Shown here piece after piece: positions 34,678-45,818 of a DNA stretch of 64,000 bases. The stretch is taken from the NCBI GenBank assembly GCA_003550325.1, contig QKWP01000135.1, positions 338,370-402,369 on the forward strand, given 5' to 3'. How positions within the stretch are numbered: position 1 is the first letter of the stretch; each line of letters starts with the position of its first letter. Position numbers and translations under genes: made by a program. Below the pieces are notes generated by a model. That model saw only the letters and a program-made list of their open reading frames with translations. It ran no database searches and had not been told where the DNA came from. Source of the DNA: Gigaspora rosea. Its lineage: Eukaryota > Glomeromycota > Glomeromycetes > Diversisporales > Gigasporaceae.

Positions 34678-36250
34678 TCATTTATTATGAATCTGAAATA
34701 TTTCATATTCGTTTATAGAAAAGCCACCCTCAACATCTCTAATCTGCTTTTCGTATGAATTCTTCTCATAAATACATTCATCCTCATTATTGAAAATAAC
34801 AAGGTCATCAAAGTTTACACCAGAATTATTACGAGAATAAAGAGCTTGAGCTGGATTTTGTACTCGACTTAGAATGGATGATTTAATGGTACCATTTTTC
34901 AATGAAAAAATGAAACTATTCCCACAACTTATGTATCTCTTTTTTCTTGGTTTTTTCCAAGCAAGGGGATTGTAACCACCAAGAATTTCATCAGTATCTT
35001 CAACTTTCATAACTGTAACGGTATTTAGTTGCTTATCACATAATTTCCAAAAAGAATCTGAGCTAAAACCATCTCTGGTTCCTCGAAGAATTAATTTAAA
35101 TTCATAGGGAATGTTTACAATTTCATACGTTTCAGTTTTCTTATCAATCCATGTGGCAATTTCAGCTTTATGTTCTTCTGTAATAACTGTTGAAAATTGA
35201 TCTATTGTTCGTGTTGGTAATATTGGTGTTAAAACAATACGTGGTGGCAGAATAATTGACGAAATTTGTTTATTTGGAGCCATTAATTTATTAGATAGAT
35301 CTTTCCAAAGATTTTTTTCAAGATGTTTTTTATATGGACGTATACTATCAACAACATCATCTCCAATAATTTGAAAATAACGAATATGAGGCAAACAATT
35401 TTTTAAAGTAATTTTTACATTCTGAAAATTTTCTTGTGTCCAATTTTCAGGATTAGAAGGTAATCCTGAATTCTTTGCGACACCCCATTTAATTACATAA
35501 TTCCAAACTTCTATTTCTTTTAATTGCAAATCACCACGCTTTATAAGTGAAATAAGTGCATTTTCTTGAAGTGTAGTAAAATCTTCTGAATCAAAAATGG
35601 TATTCGGATATTTTACTGCGACATTATTACACCATTTTTGGAGGTCGGCTAAAGCGGAGTGAAATTTGGTTAGGGTTAGGGTTACCTTTTTGATGCAATT
35701 ATTGTTAGAAGGTTATATAGGTATCAATAATGTAATTTATGCAGTGTGTAGATCATATATTGAATTAACTCCGCTTTAGTCGACCTCCATTTTTGTAATT
35801 ATTGGAGTTTATTAATTTCGAAGCTTGATTTGTAAACATAGGCAAAATGTGAACGTAACCAATGTGCCTCTACTTCAATCAAATGAGCCTCAAGGTGCTT
35901 TACTAATTCTTCAAGAAGTAGTTCACAAGCAACTAACAAAATATCAAAAGCAGATGATTCATCAAGGTTTTCTAAAGAAAATACGCCTCCATAAATATAC
36001 CTTAAATTAAACTATTTTATTAAATTACCACATAATATATATAGTTTTTAAATTGATAAAGTAATAGTTTACCTGATAACAATTTCAAAATGTTGAATTG
36101 AAATATTTTGCTTTAAATTGATTCTTAAAATATTATTTGACCCTTTGTTTACAAGTTCGTTACGAAAATATGGAGATCCAAATTTCAAGATAGCAGAATG
36201 TGATTTGAATTCTTTAATATCTGGAGATTTACCAACTTCAATAATACAGT
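34678..36250 (-). pseudogene. BTB-BACK-TLDc copy A, pseudogene
   Basis: Minus-strand paralogue of copies B-F. The first exon (about 36072-36247) keeps IEVGKSPDIKEFKSHSAILK onward but has lost the first 25 or so codons: the sequence jumps from ACATTAT straight to the 5' flank found in other copies. Exon 2 encodes BACK and TLDc regions. It has a nonsense change (LQELQKW to LQ-stop-LQKW near 35802) and a 147-bp miniature element inside the exon at 35641-35787. The TLDc end (34678-35529) is open. BTB-TLDc proteins are typically ubiquitin-ligase adaptors or stress-related; that role is family knowledge, not shown here. Confidence 0.85.
35641..35787. mobile_element. 147-bp miniature with 8-bp duplication, inside copy A
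   Basis: Ends GAGGTCGGCTAAAGCGGAGT and, inverted, GAGGTCGACTAAAGCGGAGT (19/20). Flanked by CATTTTTG on both sides (35633-35640, 35788-35795). All other BTB copies have one CATTTTTG at this site. An internal GTTAGGGTTAGGGTTACC lies next to one end. The 8-bp duplication suggests a hAT-type source. Confidence 0.9.
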
Positions 36251-36310
36251 AATAACATTATGGACAAATTTTAAAATGAAATAGTTGTAGATCAAATGGG
36301 CCATTGGGCT

Positions 36311-36541
36311 ATTGGGCTAGGTGCTGCAGAAAGGGACGAAATTGACAACTTCGGAAAATCAATTTTTAATGTTGTATGAAAATGTAAATTTTAAGGAGCT
36401 ATATAGCAAAATTTTATTAACACAACTACTTTTGTGTCTTAAATGAAAAAAGATCCTAATCTTATTTTAAATTAATTTATGTAAAAAAATACCTTTTGAA
36501 AAAATTGTCAATTTCGTCCCGTTTTGCAGCACTTCCCTAAT
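36311..36541. mobile_element. Miniature TIR element upstream of copy A
   Basis: Ends ATTGGGCTAGGTGCTGCAGA and, inverted, ATTAGGGAAGTGCTGCAAAA, with similarity continuing through GGGACGAAATTGACAA. Inverted repeats are about 38 bp, unit about 231 bp. No target duplication was resolved. Confidence 0.65.
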
Positions 36542-37490
36542 ATATGTAAAAAAAAAGAACACGAATCTTAATAGAAATAAAGGACAAATTTCTAGGTAGA
36601 TGGTTTACTGCTGCAATATATATATAATTGTATATATTACTGTAATAATTCTACTGTATATATAAAAAAATTTTATTAATTTGATTTGGTAGTTTGCTGA
36701 TATTTTTAAATTAATAATAAAAAAAAAAAAATACTAATAATTACTGAATTATGATGTAGGAACTAAACTCTAACAGATTTTTTTTTTAGACTTATGGAAT
36801 ATGGGATGCCATAGAAGCATTTCTTTATTATCTACAACATTAACAGATTGATTTGCGCATAATAGACAATTGAGAAGACGATCAGTTATATATTAAAGGT
36901 ATATAAGTTGATAAGTTAGCAAAAGATTCAACACTAACATTTTGGCTTCTTTTTATAGCACACATATCATAATCAATACTATTTTTTAAGGCATATGTTA
37001 TTACAATGTAATCCAAAATCGCGAGTACTTTTTACTCGCACTGTAGAAAAAATTTTTTTTCACGTATAAAAATATTTTATGTAATTTACAACATTTTATC
37101 CACAACCATATCCACATATTTGCAAATACTGAAATATTTATGATTTGATATCTAAGTTCTGTCTGACCAATAGATTTACCCAAGCCAGGTATAAATATTA
37201 AAATCATACGACCGATTGATTTTACACCTATGGTGTTTTACACAATGTTACACAAAACTATTAGACTAGCCAATCAAAATTTAAGATCAGTGTAACATAA
37301 AATTTCATTTTTTTTTTATTTTTTATTTTTTTAAAAAAAACATTCATATCTTAAAAAAAAATTCCTTGCTAAATTTTGTGTATACTAATGCCCGATAAAA
37401 TCCCAGCCCTCACTCTAACCCTAAAGTAATAAAAATTTATTGTTTTATTTTTGTTACATGGATTTGCAAATCTAATTTACCTACACTATA
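36542..37490. other. 5' flank of copy A, shared with other BTB units
   Basis: 36670-36960 (TTTGATTTGGTAGTTTGCTG ... CATAGAAGCATT ... ACGATCAGTTATAT) recurs at about 43150-43330, 45900-46100 and 49030-49260, marking the repeated BTB unit. 36960-37200 (AGCACACATATCATAATC ... AGGTATAAATATTAAAATC) recurs near 49310-49580. No gene is seen. Confidence 0.5.
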
Positions 37491-37917
37491 GCAGGGACGA
37501 TGATTTCCTGTGGTGATTAAACTCAAATTCTGTGGTGGTGATTAAATTTAATTTCTGCGATTATCTGCAAAATAAAATTTTAGCAAATTTCTGCAATAAA
37601 AACTCCTGTTACTGCATTCAAAACTCAAATTTCTGCAATGAAAACCCCTGTTACTGCATTCAAAACTCAAATTTCTGCTATTTCTGTACTCAAAACTTGG
37701 GATAATACTCCTGTTCCAAAAGCTTTCAGACAACCATGCTCGTATTTTGTGTCAATTGATTGTCCATTCTTTGAAACACTCGACCAAAACTTGCAATTTG
37801 ATTGGATCCTAGTCAAATAAATTTTAAGTCAATTCGTGATAAAATCCAATTTCTGCAAAAATGTGTGAATTCTGCAAATTCTGCGATATTCTGCATTTTG
37901 CAAAAAATCATCAATTT
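37491..37917. mobile_element. Miniature element, CAGGG..GATGATTT family, copy 1
   Basis: The left end CAGGGACGATGATTTCCTG and the right end, inverted, TTGATGATTTTTTGCAAAAT match the element at 52726-53124. The interior is rich in TTTCTGC words, including a two-copy 52-bp tandem at about 37590-37680. The right end is eroded. Confidence 0.5.
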
Positions 37918-38360
37918 AAGCCAGCTAAGGAAGCCGCAGCTAAGCCGGCTTAGCTGGCTAAGCCAGCCAATGTAATGTGATCAGCTGGCTAATGCGGCTA
38001 AAAACTATTATAAGAATACAAGTCACTCTCGTTATAGTGAAGTGATCCATTCCATTAATAAAAACTTTTAAAAAATTCATCATAACAAGAATTTTATTAG
38101 TAAATTCACTTTATCGAGAGAATTTATATAAACTGGCTTTGAGCCTAACGTCACCATATTGAGATTTTTTTAATTAGTCTTCACTATACCAAGAGTTCAC
38201 TATAACGAGAGTGACTTGTATTTCAAAAAGGAAAATAAATGAACATAAAATATGGACCAAATATACCGAAATATTCTGAATGCAAACTAATAGTTAGCCG
38301 TTAGCCAGCCGCTTAGCCGATGATTTAGTTGGCTAGCTAAGCCAGCCGACTAAACCCATA
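37918..38360. mobile_element. Element with AGCCAGC/GGCTTAGC-rich ends
   Basis: Both ends are clusters of AGCC and GGCT words in both orientations (37918-38000 and 38285-38360). The pogo-like miniature 38015-38222 lies inside. No coding capacity. Boundaries are approximate. Confidence 0.4.
38015..38222. mobile_element. Tc1/pogo-like miniature, perfect terminal repeats
   Basis: The left end ATACAAGTCACTCTCGTTAT (continuing AGTGAA) is matched perfectly at the right end in inverted form over about 26 bp, with TA at both edges. The interior is AT-rich with no frame. Confidence 0.8.
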
Positions 38361-38366
38361 TACCAT

Positions 38367-38545
38367 AATCCCGACAAAAAAATCCCGACAATCAAAAATC
38401 CCGACAATCAAAAAAAAAAGATTTTATTGAGCAATTTTACTATAAAATCGTCTAAATCAAACCCTAATCTATGTGCTCACCCTAACCCTAACCTAAGTCG
38501 GGATTGTCGGGATTTTTACTGTCGGGATTTTTTTGTCGGGATTTT
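38367..38545. mobile_element. Miniature with multiple TCCCGACAA motifs at each end
   Basis: The left end has three AATCCCGACA units, the right end four inverted ones (GTCGGGATT). Overall inverted repeat is about 40 bp. The interior contains CACCCTAACCCTAACC. A single GTCGGGATTTTGACC word also lies at 31535. Confidence 0.6.
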
Positions 38546-38668
38546 GACCGGCACCCTGTGCACAAGATTCACTTACTTTTGGGATCAGATTTTATACACT
38601 GATCTCAAGAGTACAATTTTATTATTGATTCTTTTTTTAGTCAAATTTGTCATTTATTGTACTGTACT

Positions 38669-38888
38669 GTCGCGAAATAACGATAACGTCCAACTGCGCG
38701 TTATTTAGAGTCGCGTATGTGAGTTATTTGACAAATCTAACATTTTTCCCAAGCTTGTTTACTAAATCTATTTATTTGTTGAAGCCCTTGATTATTTCAG
38801 GGCGCGCATGGGCGTTATTTTGAAACTATGCAGCTATTTATAGAGGGCAAGATTTTCTAAATAATGTCCATTCCTGTTATTTCGCGAC
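38669..38888. mobile_element. GTCGCGAAATAACG miniature, unit flank of copy B
   Basis: Ends GTCGCGAAATAACG and, inverted, GTCGCGAAATAACAG. The interior has repeated GCGTTATTT and ACGCGTATGG words. Copies lie at the same distance downstream of C (43638-43863), D (46448-46664, right end deleted), E (55816-56027) and F (right part, to about 61021). They were duplicated with the gene rather than inserted separately. Confidence 0.75.
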
Positions 38889-39339
38889 AATATTGTAATT
38901 GGATTCATATTTAAGAAAAAAAGAATGCAATATAATTTTTGATTAAAAAAAAAACTTTATACACCAATGTCATTATACAATATTTACAATATACTGTAAA
39001 TTGTTTCGTAATTCAATATATTTATCAGGGCTTTATGATTAAATTCGTTATACCGAGGTGTTTTGAAGCGACAGCATTGTTATAATAACAGAATTGGTTT
39101 ATAGATTCATTATATCAAGATTACCGGAATACTATATTATAAAGTTATTCCACATCTAAAATGCCATTAAAATAATGTAAATGCTATAAGACTTTGAGAT
39201 TCATTAATACAAAAGTTTCACTAATTTTCGTGATTAAACAATAGTCAAGATAAAATTATTGAAATTGCTATTATTTTTAGATTTTTAATTTGTATAAACA
39301 ATTATTTCTACGCAAATAAGTATGATAAATTCATTTGAT
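38889..39339. repeat. Shared 3' flank of the BTB units
   Basis: AATATACTGTAAATTGTTTC ... CATTATATC-GAGATTACCGG ... recurs downstream of C, D, E and F. The TTCATTATATCGAGATTACC, then GGTATACTGTA stretch looks like a fixed pogo-like end. No gene is seen. Confidence 0.65.
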
Positions 39340-40848
39340 TCATTTATTATGAATCTGAAATATTTCATATTCGTTTATAGAAAAGTTATCCTTAACATTT
39401 CTAATCTGCTTTTCGTATGTCTTTTCATAACAACCGTGTCTTACATCAGTATTATTGAAGATAACAAGATCCTGAAAATTTACACCAGAATCATCGCGGG
39501 AATAAATAGCATGTTTTGGATTTTGTACTCGACTTAGAATAGATGATTTAATGGTACCATTTTTCAATGAAAAAATGAAACTATCTTCGCATCTTGTATA
39601 TTCACTTTTTTTTGATTTGTCCCAAGATAGAGGATTGTAACCACCAAGAATTTCATCAGTATCTTTAACTTTCATAACTGTAACGGTATTTAGTTGCTTA
39701 TTACATAATTTCCAAAAAGTGTCTGGACTAAACCCATCTTTGCTTCCTCGAAGAAGTAATTTAAATTCATAGGGAATGTTTGCTATATCATACGCCTCAG
39801 TTTTCTTATCAATTCATGTGGCAATTTCAGCTTTATGTTCTACAGTAATAACTGTTGAAAATGGTTCTATTGTTCTTGTTGGCAGTGTTGATTTTAAAAT
39901 AATACGAGGTGGCAGAACTGTTGATGAAATTTGTTTGTTTGGAGCCATAAATTTATTAGATAGATCTTTCCAAAGATTTTTTTCAAGAAGTTTTTTATAT
40001 GGACGTACACTATCAACAACATCATCTCCAGGAATTTGAAAGTAACGAATATGAGGTAGGCAATTTTTTAAAGTAGTTTTTATATTCTGAAAATTTTCTT
40101 GAGTCCAGTTTTCAGGATTAGATGGTAATCCTGGATTCTTTGCGACACCCCATTTAATTACATAATTCCAAACTTCTACTTCTTTTAATTGCAAATCATC
40201 ACGTTTGATAAGTGAAATTAGTGCATTTTCTTGAAGTGAAGTAAAATCTTCTGAATCAAAGATGATATTTGGATATTTTGTTGCGATGTTATTACACCAT
40301 TTTTGTAATTCTTGGAGTTTATTAATTTCGAAACTTGTCTTGTAAACATAAGCAAAATGTGAGCGCAACCAATGTGCCTCTACTTCAATCAAATGAGTCT
40401 CAAGATGCTTTACTAATTCTTCAAGAAGAAGGTCACAAGCAACTAAGAAAATATCAAAAGCAGATGATGCATCAAGATTTTCCAAAGAAAATACGCCTCC
40501 GTAAATATACCTTTAATGTTAAAATTATTATTAATTACTTAAATTTATGATAATATCTGTAGTATTAAAAATCGATAAAATAATACTTTACTTGATAATA
40601 ATTTCAAAATGTTGAATTGAAATATTTTGATCTAAACGGATTCTTATAATATTATTCGACTCTTTGTTTATAAGTTCATTACGAAAATATGAAGATCTAT
40701 ATTTCAAGATAGCAGAATGTGTTTTGAATTCTTTAATATTTGGAGATTTACCAACTTCAATAATAACATTATAATCATCTCCATTTTCAAGAAGTTGAAT
40801 ATAATTATTTGAAAGGTTTTCAAAAAATTTGCTTATCATTGTTGCCGT
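39340..40848 (-). pseudogene. BTB-BACK-TLDc copy B, one nonsense codon
   Basis: Exon 1 (40839-40592) encodes the BTB domain (MISKFFENLSNNYIQLLENG ...), intron 40511-40591, exon 2 (40510-39340) BACK then TLDc. The usual start ATG is ACG here, but an in-frame ATG three codons on can serve. The only disabling change is TGA for Trp in AEIATWIDKK at 39814-39816, at the BACK-TLDc junction. Downstream the frame is open to IFQIHNK at 39340. So this is a recently lost gene, or one making a protein truncated before TLDc. Confidence 0.85.
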
Positions 40849-41518
40849 GAATAATAAATGTACCGGTAACGTTAAGTGTAACGGACGAATTTTAAAATGT
40901 AATAGTTGTAGATCATATATATTTTGAGATAAAATGTAACGGTAAGTGTAACAGACAAATTTTAAAATGAATAGTTGTAGATCATAACGAATAGAGCAGG
41001 GACCTGCAAAAATAATCCAAATTTTCCAAATTTTAGCCCCAAACGTCCAAATTTTTGACGAATTTTCGGGTTTCATGTGATCTAACCAATAAAAATAAAG
41101 TATTTTGGGAACCCGTAAAATCGTGGGCCCAAAATAGTCTGGTCGGAAGCTTTAGGAATTGTGGCGCGTGTCTGTCGGGAAGTTTCGGAATTGTAATAAA
41201 TTAATTTATATTCCAAATAATTCCAAATAGCGGGGTCACTTAAAGCCAGGTCCATCACGAAATCTTCCATTTCGCACAACCAATCAAAATCGAAAGTTTT
41301 TGCTTACACGGATCATCCCGACGAAGCAAAAAAAAGTAAAAATGCGAGAAATACAAGAAACGAATGTCTAAACCTTTCTTGGCCCATTAAGAAAAAATGT
41401 CAGGGGGACGATTTTACATATAGAGCCTTCTAATTTTAGCTCCTATAGGCTCTAAACTGACCCTAACCTTAACGTTAATTTAAATTCATGATGGACCCGG
41501 CTTTAACGTCCCCCAAAT
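40849..41518. other. 5' flank of copy B and unassigned DNA
   Basis: 40860-40990 is a duplicated BTB 5' flank (AATTTTAAAATG-TAATAGTTGTAGATC twice). 41000-41300 is GC-richer with no gene. 41398-41510 begins CAGGGGGACGATTTTA and ends TTTAACGTCCCCC, a possible small TIR element. Confidence 0.4.
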
Positions 41519-41905
41519 GGGTTGTGGACTAGGAAAACCCGCCTCTGAAGGGGGGTTTCCATTTTGAGAAAATAGCGATTATAGTTTGTGTTACCTAAAT
41601 TTTACCCCTGAATTTTTTATTTATTTTTAGATATCAATTACTGAATAAACAATGTCATGTGATTATGAACCACTGATTAACCAATCTAATTTAATTGAGT
41701 CGGTTGTAAATCTATTTTTAGAACACGATCGTTAAAAAATTGGTTTACATTCAAGTTAAAAAATCACGATAATTTATTATATCAACATGGGGTAAAAAGT
41801 AACATACGTATAGATAAAAACCAGCACTTTCATTTGAATCAAAAATCTCAAAATTGTTGAAAAAGTGTCAAAGGCGGGTTTTCCTAGTCCACAACCCAAA
41901 TAGCA
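41519..41905. mobile_element. Miniature with perfect 25-bp terminal repeats
   Basis: Ends GGGTTGTGGACTAGGAAAAC (continuing CCGCC) in perfect inverted copy, bounded by AAAT on both sides. The interior includes ATCAAAAATCTCAAAATTG. A truncated relative is at 58075-58260. Confidence 0.8.
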
Positions 41906-43139
41906 GGGGTGACTTTTGTTTCCGATGATTTCCGGGATCGACGTTACACAAGTATTTATACGTCGTAGTACTGTAAAACCAGAATTTTTCGGGTCTAAGC
42001 AAACTTAAAAAAAAATAACAATTGATACAACACTTTATTAATAAAAAAACTTCCTAGCGAGCGTCTCTTTGTTGAATCACGGTGAATCACGCAATAAAAG
42101 GTAGATATACTAAGAGTTGAAGTATTGTCTACCGTATAGCAGAAGGTAATAAAATATATTGTTAATTTTATAAACTTTTAACGTTTTTTTTTGTTTTTTT
42201 TTTCGTCTTTTTTCTTTTGTTATCCAAATAATTAACTTGTTTTTTTCATTTATAAATTTATGTAGACTGTTTTTCGAAAGTTATATGTATTCTCTATAAG
42301 ACGTTTGATTCATTTTATATATAGTTTTGTTAATTATAGATGAAGTATAAAAAATGGGAATAAAGGGCGTGTAACTTGTTATAAGAAACTTTTTAATAAA
42401 GCTCTTGTGTTTATAAGCTATATTTTAACCTGGGTGAATAGTTTTATTCATTTACAATGCGAGTTAGTTTGCTTCGAAACGAAAGAAATTGTTAATATGT
42501 TTAATGATTATCTATCTGTTTTCATTGAAAGTGTATCACGTGGATAAAAAACTGTTTTATGATTGGTCAACTGACTCATGATTAGACCCGTGCATTTCCG
42601 AAAAATACGAAAGTCCACCCTGCTATTCCAAATATTTAAATTTTTATCAAATTTTTTATTCCGGGTAAATCGACCAATCATGATCGAGGATTATCAAAAA
42701 AATTTTGCTCGAAAATTTATTATAGAGCGAATTTTCACAAAAACGGCCTTTTTAACCAGCTTTGCATTTATAATTAAGTACGTAGAACATTATGAAATTC
42801 ATGTATTTAATTATAAGCCAAAAGTAGATTAAAAAGGCCATTTTTTTGAAAATTAGCATCCGAATTTACCCTTGATAGTTGTATTTCAACAAACGGTAAA
42901 AGTACTTCTTTCTATAGCTTATCATAGCTCTTTTATTGGATTTTTTTGGTTTTTTAACTTGTCTAGACGTCAAAGAAGCCCTTTTGTTAGTTGTAACAAG
43001 TGCTTCATTTGTTAGTTTTTCAACGTCACTTAGGAGCAAATTTTCGTGTAACAGTTTATTGAAAAAAGGCCCAATTATGCCGATCCGTTAAAAAGGAACA
43101 AAAGGAACGCGGATCAATTTTATGAGATTAAAATAAAAA
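41906..43139. other. Gene-free region
   Basis: No supported gene. The frame at 42578-42832 has no recognisable feature. A/T-rich with TTTTTT tracts near 42190. Confidence 0.4.
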
Positions 43140-44315
43140 ATTTTTTATTAATTTGATTTGGTAGTTTGCTGAGATATTTTAAATTAAAAAAAAAACAATT
43201 ACTAATAATTACTGATATGATGTAGGAACTAAACGCTAACATTTTTTGTTTCTTTTTTTAGACTAGGAAATATGGGGCGCCATAGAAGCATTCTTTATTA
43301 TCTACAACATTCATGGACAATCGAGAAAACGATCATAATGAAATTTGAACTTATTTTATGCCCGATTTTTAAATTTTTTTGAGGCCTTTATTGTTAGGTT
43401 TCTTTATAATTAAGTTAGGGTTTAGGGTTAAAATTATTAGGAAGAATTTTGGTAGGGCTTATATTTTTAAATTGAGACATGAGTTCATTATGATCTTGTA
43501 TTTTTTTTGGCTTTATATTAATAGACAACCAATAATTTGACTTTACAAAATTTTTCTATATGATAATTTAATCTCAAGAGTATAATTTTATTATAGATTC
43601 TTTTTTTAGTCAAATTTGTTATTTATTGTACTGTACTGTCGCGAAATAACGTCCAACTACGCGTTATTTAGAGTACGCGTATTGGTGTTATTTTGACAAA
43701 TATAACATTTTTCCCAAGCTTGCTTGCTAAATCTAATTATTTATTGGAACCTTTATATGGGTGTGCGTTATTTCGGGACGCGTATGGACGTTATTTTGAA
43801 ACCATGCATACTATTTTTAGAGGGCATGATTCTAAATAATGTCCATTTCCGTTATTTCGCGACAATATGGTAATTGGACTCATATTTAAGAAAAAAGAAC
43901 ACAATGTATAAGTTTTGATTAAAAAAAACTTTATACAATATACTGTAAATTGTTTCGTAATTCAATATATTTATCAGGGTTTTATGATTAAATTCGTTAT
44001 ACCGAAGAGTTTTGAAGCGACAACATTGTTATAATAACAGAATTGGTTTATCAAGATTCATTATATCGAGATTACCGGTATACTGTATTTATAAAATAGA
44101 TACGTTAACATCCCAAAAAGCTATGAACATCTCAAATGGCATTAAAATAATGTAAAAGCTATAAGATTTTGAGATTTTTTAATACAAAAGGTTCACTAAT
44201 TTTCGTGATTAAACAATTGGTCGAGATAAAATCATTGAAATTGCTATTATTTTTAGACTTTTGATTTGTATAAACAATTATTTCTACACAAATAAGTATT
44301 ATAAATTCATTTGAT
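43140..44315. repeat. 3' flank and spacer of BTB unit C
   Basis: It starts with the unit-boundary sequence (TTTGATTTGGTAGTTTGCTG), then GTTAGGGTTTAGGGTTAAAA near 43424 (repeated at 46200), the GTCGCGAAATAACG miniature at 43638-43863 and the common 3' flank. The same order lies before D. Confidence 0.65.
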
Positions 44316-45818
44316 TCATTTATTATGAATCTGAAATATTTCATATTCGTTTATAGAAAAGTCACCCGAAATATTTCTAATCTGCTTTTCGTATGAAAAC
44401 TTATTATAATAACAGTATCTTAAATAAGTATTATTGAAGATAATAAGATCCTGAAAGTTTACACAAGAATCATTGCGAGAAAAAATAGCTTGTGCTGGAT
44501 TTTGTACTCGACTTAGAATAGATGATTTAATGGTACCATTTTTCAATGAAAAAATGAAACTATTTTCGCATCTTGTGTGTGTACCATTTTTTGATTTGTC
44601 CCAAGCAAGGGGATTGTAACCACCAAGAATTTCATCAGTGTCTTTAACTTTCATAACTGTAACGGTATTTAGTTGCTTATCACATAACTTCCAAAAAGAG
44701 TCTGGACTAAGCCCATCTTTGCTTCCTCGAAGAAGTAATTTAAATTCATAGGGAATGTTTGCTATATCATACGTTTCAGTTTTCTTATCGATCCATGTGA
44801 CAATTTCAGCTTTATGTTCTTCAGTAATAACTGTTGAAAATGGTTCTATTGTTCTTGTTGGCAGTGTTGATTTTAAAATAATACGAGGTGGCAGAACTGT
44901 TGATGAAATTTGTTTGTTTGGAGCCATGAATTTATTAGATAGATCTTTCCAAAGATTTTTTTCAAGAAGTTTTTTATATGGACGTATACTATCAACCACA
45001 TCATCTCCAGGAATTTGAAAATAACGAATATGAGGTAGGCAATTTTTTAAAGTAGTTTTTACATTCTGAAAATTTTCTTGAGACCAGTTTTCAGGATTAG
45101 ATGGTAATCCTGGATTCTTTGCGACACCCCATTTAATTACATAATTCAAACTTCTATTTCTTTTAATTGCAAATCATCACGTTTGATAAGTGAAATTAGT
45201 GCATTTTCTTGAAGTGAAGTAAAATCTTCTGAATCAAAGATGATATTTGGATATTTTATTGCGATATTATTACACCATTTTTGTAATTCTTGGAGTTTAT
45301 TAATTTCGAAGCTTGTCTTGTAGACATAAGCAAAATGTAAACGTAACCAATGTGCTCTACTTCAATCAAATGAGTCTCAAGGTGTTTTACTAATTCTTCA
45401 AGAAGAAGTTCACAAGCAACTAACAAAATATCAAAAGTAGATGATACATCAAGATTTTCTAAAGAAAATACGCCTCCATAAATATACCTTAATGTTAAAA
45501 TTATTATTAAATTACTTAAATTTATGATAATATTTGTAGTATTAAAAAAATTGATAAAATAATACTTTACTTGATAATAATTTCAAAATGTTGAATTGAA
45601 ATATTTTGCTTTAAATTGATTCTTATAATATTATTCGACTCTTTGTTTACAAGTTCGTTACGAAAATACGAAGATCTATATTTCAAGATAGCAGAATGTG
45701 TTTTGAATTCTTTAATATCTGGAGATTTACCAACCTCATTATAATCATCTCCATTTTCAAGAAGTTGAATATAATTATTTGAAAGGTTTTCAAAAAATTT
45801 ATTTATCACTGTTGCCAT
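44316..45818 (-). pseudogene. BTB-BACK-TLDc copy C, frameshifted
   Basis: Exon 1 from ATG 45818 (MATVINKFFENL ...) has an in-frame 9-nt deletion (NVIIEVG to NEVG). Exon 2 has two single-nt deletions: GTGCTCTACTT for GTGCCTCTACTT near 45354 and ATAATTCAAAC for ATAATTCCAAAC near 45147, the second turning VWNYV into a stop. From 45149 the frame (MNYVIKWGV ... IFQIHNK) is open through TLDc to 44316. All three lesions are shared with copy F. Confidence 0.88.

Noticed and set aside
39776..40039. Plus-strand 87-residue frame conserved in copies B, C, D and E
   Set aside because: It is the antisense of the conserved TLDc exon; conservation follows from the coding strand.
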